Shown here piece by piece: positions 63,828 through 64,000 of a DNA stretch of 64,000 bases. The position numbers and the translations under genes were made by a program. This DNA comes from Desulfosporosinus hippei DSM 8344 (GTDB lineage: Bacteria; Bacillota; Desulfitobacteriia; Desulfitobacteriales; Desulfitobacteriaceae). The DNA lies in the NCBI RefSeq assembly GCF_900100785.1, contig NZ_FNCP01000002.1, positions 186,001 to 250,000 on the forward strand, written 5' to 3'. Below the pieces are notes generated by a model, which worked only from the letters and a program-made list of their open reading frames with translations, was not told the origin of the DNA and did not search any database. How positions within the stretch are numbered: the first letter of the stretch is position 1; every line of letters starts with the position of its first letter.

Positions 63828-64000
63828 ATGAACTATATTGTATTTGACCTTGAATTTAATATGTTTTTCAAGTTTAACGAAGGAGACTACGCAAATCCTT
63901 CTTTGAAAAGTGAAATTATCCAGATTGGAGCGGTAAAGCTAAACGAAAATCTGGAGGCCATTGGGGAGTTCAATTCAATTATTCGACCTGTAGTTTATAA
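63828..64000 (+). CDS. 3'-5' exonuclease of the DnaQ/KapD type, N-terminal part (cut by edge)
   Basis: 57 codons are visible before the right edge. The exonuclease motif ExoI is present as VFDLEFN with the catalytic DxE pair, followed by EIIQIGAVKL, as in RNase T/KapD/DnaQ-like DEDD nucleases. ATG 63828 follows AGAGGAGGG. A TATAAT at 63801 is a likely -10 box. The 280 bases between the Spo0E stop and this start hold no other gene that I can support. Confidence 0.82.
   Translation, partial: MNYIVFDLEFNMFFKFNEGDYANPSLKSEIIQIGAVKLNENLEAIGEFNSIIRPVVY

Overview
This window looks like a chromosomal segment of a spore-forming, anaerobic, low-GC Gram-positive of the Peptococcaceae, most like Desulfosporosinus or Desulfitobacterium. 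I infer this from gene content, not from a search. The evidence is an NADP-type [FeFe]-hydrogenase operon, a NuoEF-linked selenocysteine formate dehydrogenase, DapL-type lysine synthesis, a multiheme c-type cytochrome lipoprotein, an FprA flavodiiron protein, a Spo0E-type sporulation phosphatase, a CIRCE-controlled groESL operon, and strong AGGAGG ribosome sites with many TTG/GTG starts. No rRNA, tRNA, CRISPR array or complete insertion sequence was seen.

Layout. 1-5.4 kb: an edge-cut gene, an NtrC-type two-component system, and a divergent sigma-54-controlled set (small membrane protein, TauE/SafE exporter, universal stress protein). 5.6-10.8 kb: a membrane metallophosphoesterase, a Fur-type feoA-feoA-feoB ferrous iron locus with its Cys-rich partner, a DUF2325 protein and an HD-GYP protein. 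10.9-16.1 kb: an FprA flavoprotein, a decayed PAS-PilJ-GGDEF gene, a six-heme cytochrome, and a membrane sensor fused to a DNA-binding domain. 16.4-20.7 kb: the hndA/C/D-like hydrogenase operon. 20.8-27.7 kb: a sulfonate-type ABC permease and binding protein without an ATPase, a PucR remnant, a TetR-controlled drug-type ABC exporter, a tandem 182-bp structured repeat, and cheD. 27.8-33.0 kb: DapL, a second aminotransferase, and a chemoreceptor with a structured leader. 33.4-41.4 kb: DUF2225, Tex, a HEAT-like protein, an amidohydrolase and the t6A operon tsaE-tsaB-rimI-tsaD.

41.4-52.1 kb is a coherent formate/molybdenum region. A DnaA-box cluster is followed by 5-formyl-THF cyclo-ligase, NuoE, NuoF and FdhA (Sec by UGA), then glutaredoxin, mobA, fdhD on the other strand, a probable Moco/Tuco riboswitch, moaA, moaC, a MOSC protein and mogA. 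Here the enzyme, its cofactor synthesis, its sulfur-transfer maturation factor and a one-carbon entry enzyme lie together.

52.3-64.0 kb: a NYN-domain protein, groESL, two poorly known surface or secreted proteins, hpt, guaA, a three-PAS hybrid histidine kinase, a histidine-kinase remnant, a Spo0E-like protein and the start of a 3'-5' exonuclease.

The most unusual items are the cluster of eight DnaA-box-like 9-mers at 41.42-41.59 kb, the tandem repeat whose terminal inverted repeats co-vary between copies, the sensor-HAMP-winged-helix fusion, the complete local sigma-54 circuit, and an unassigned leader RNA ahead of the chemoreceptor.
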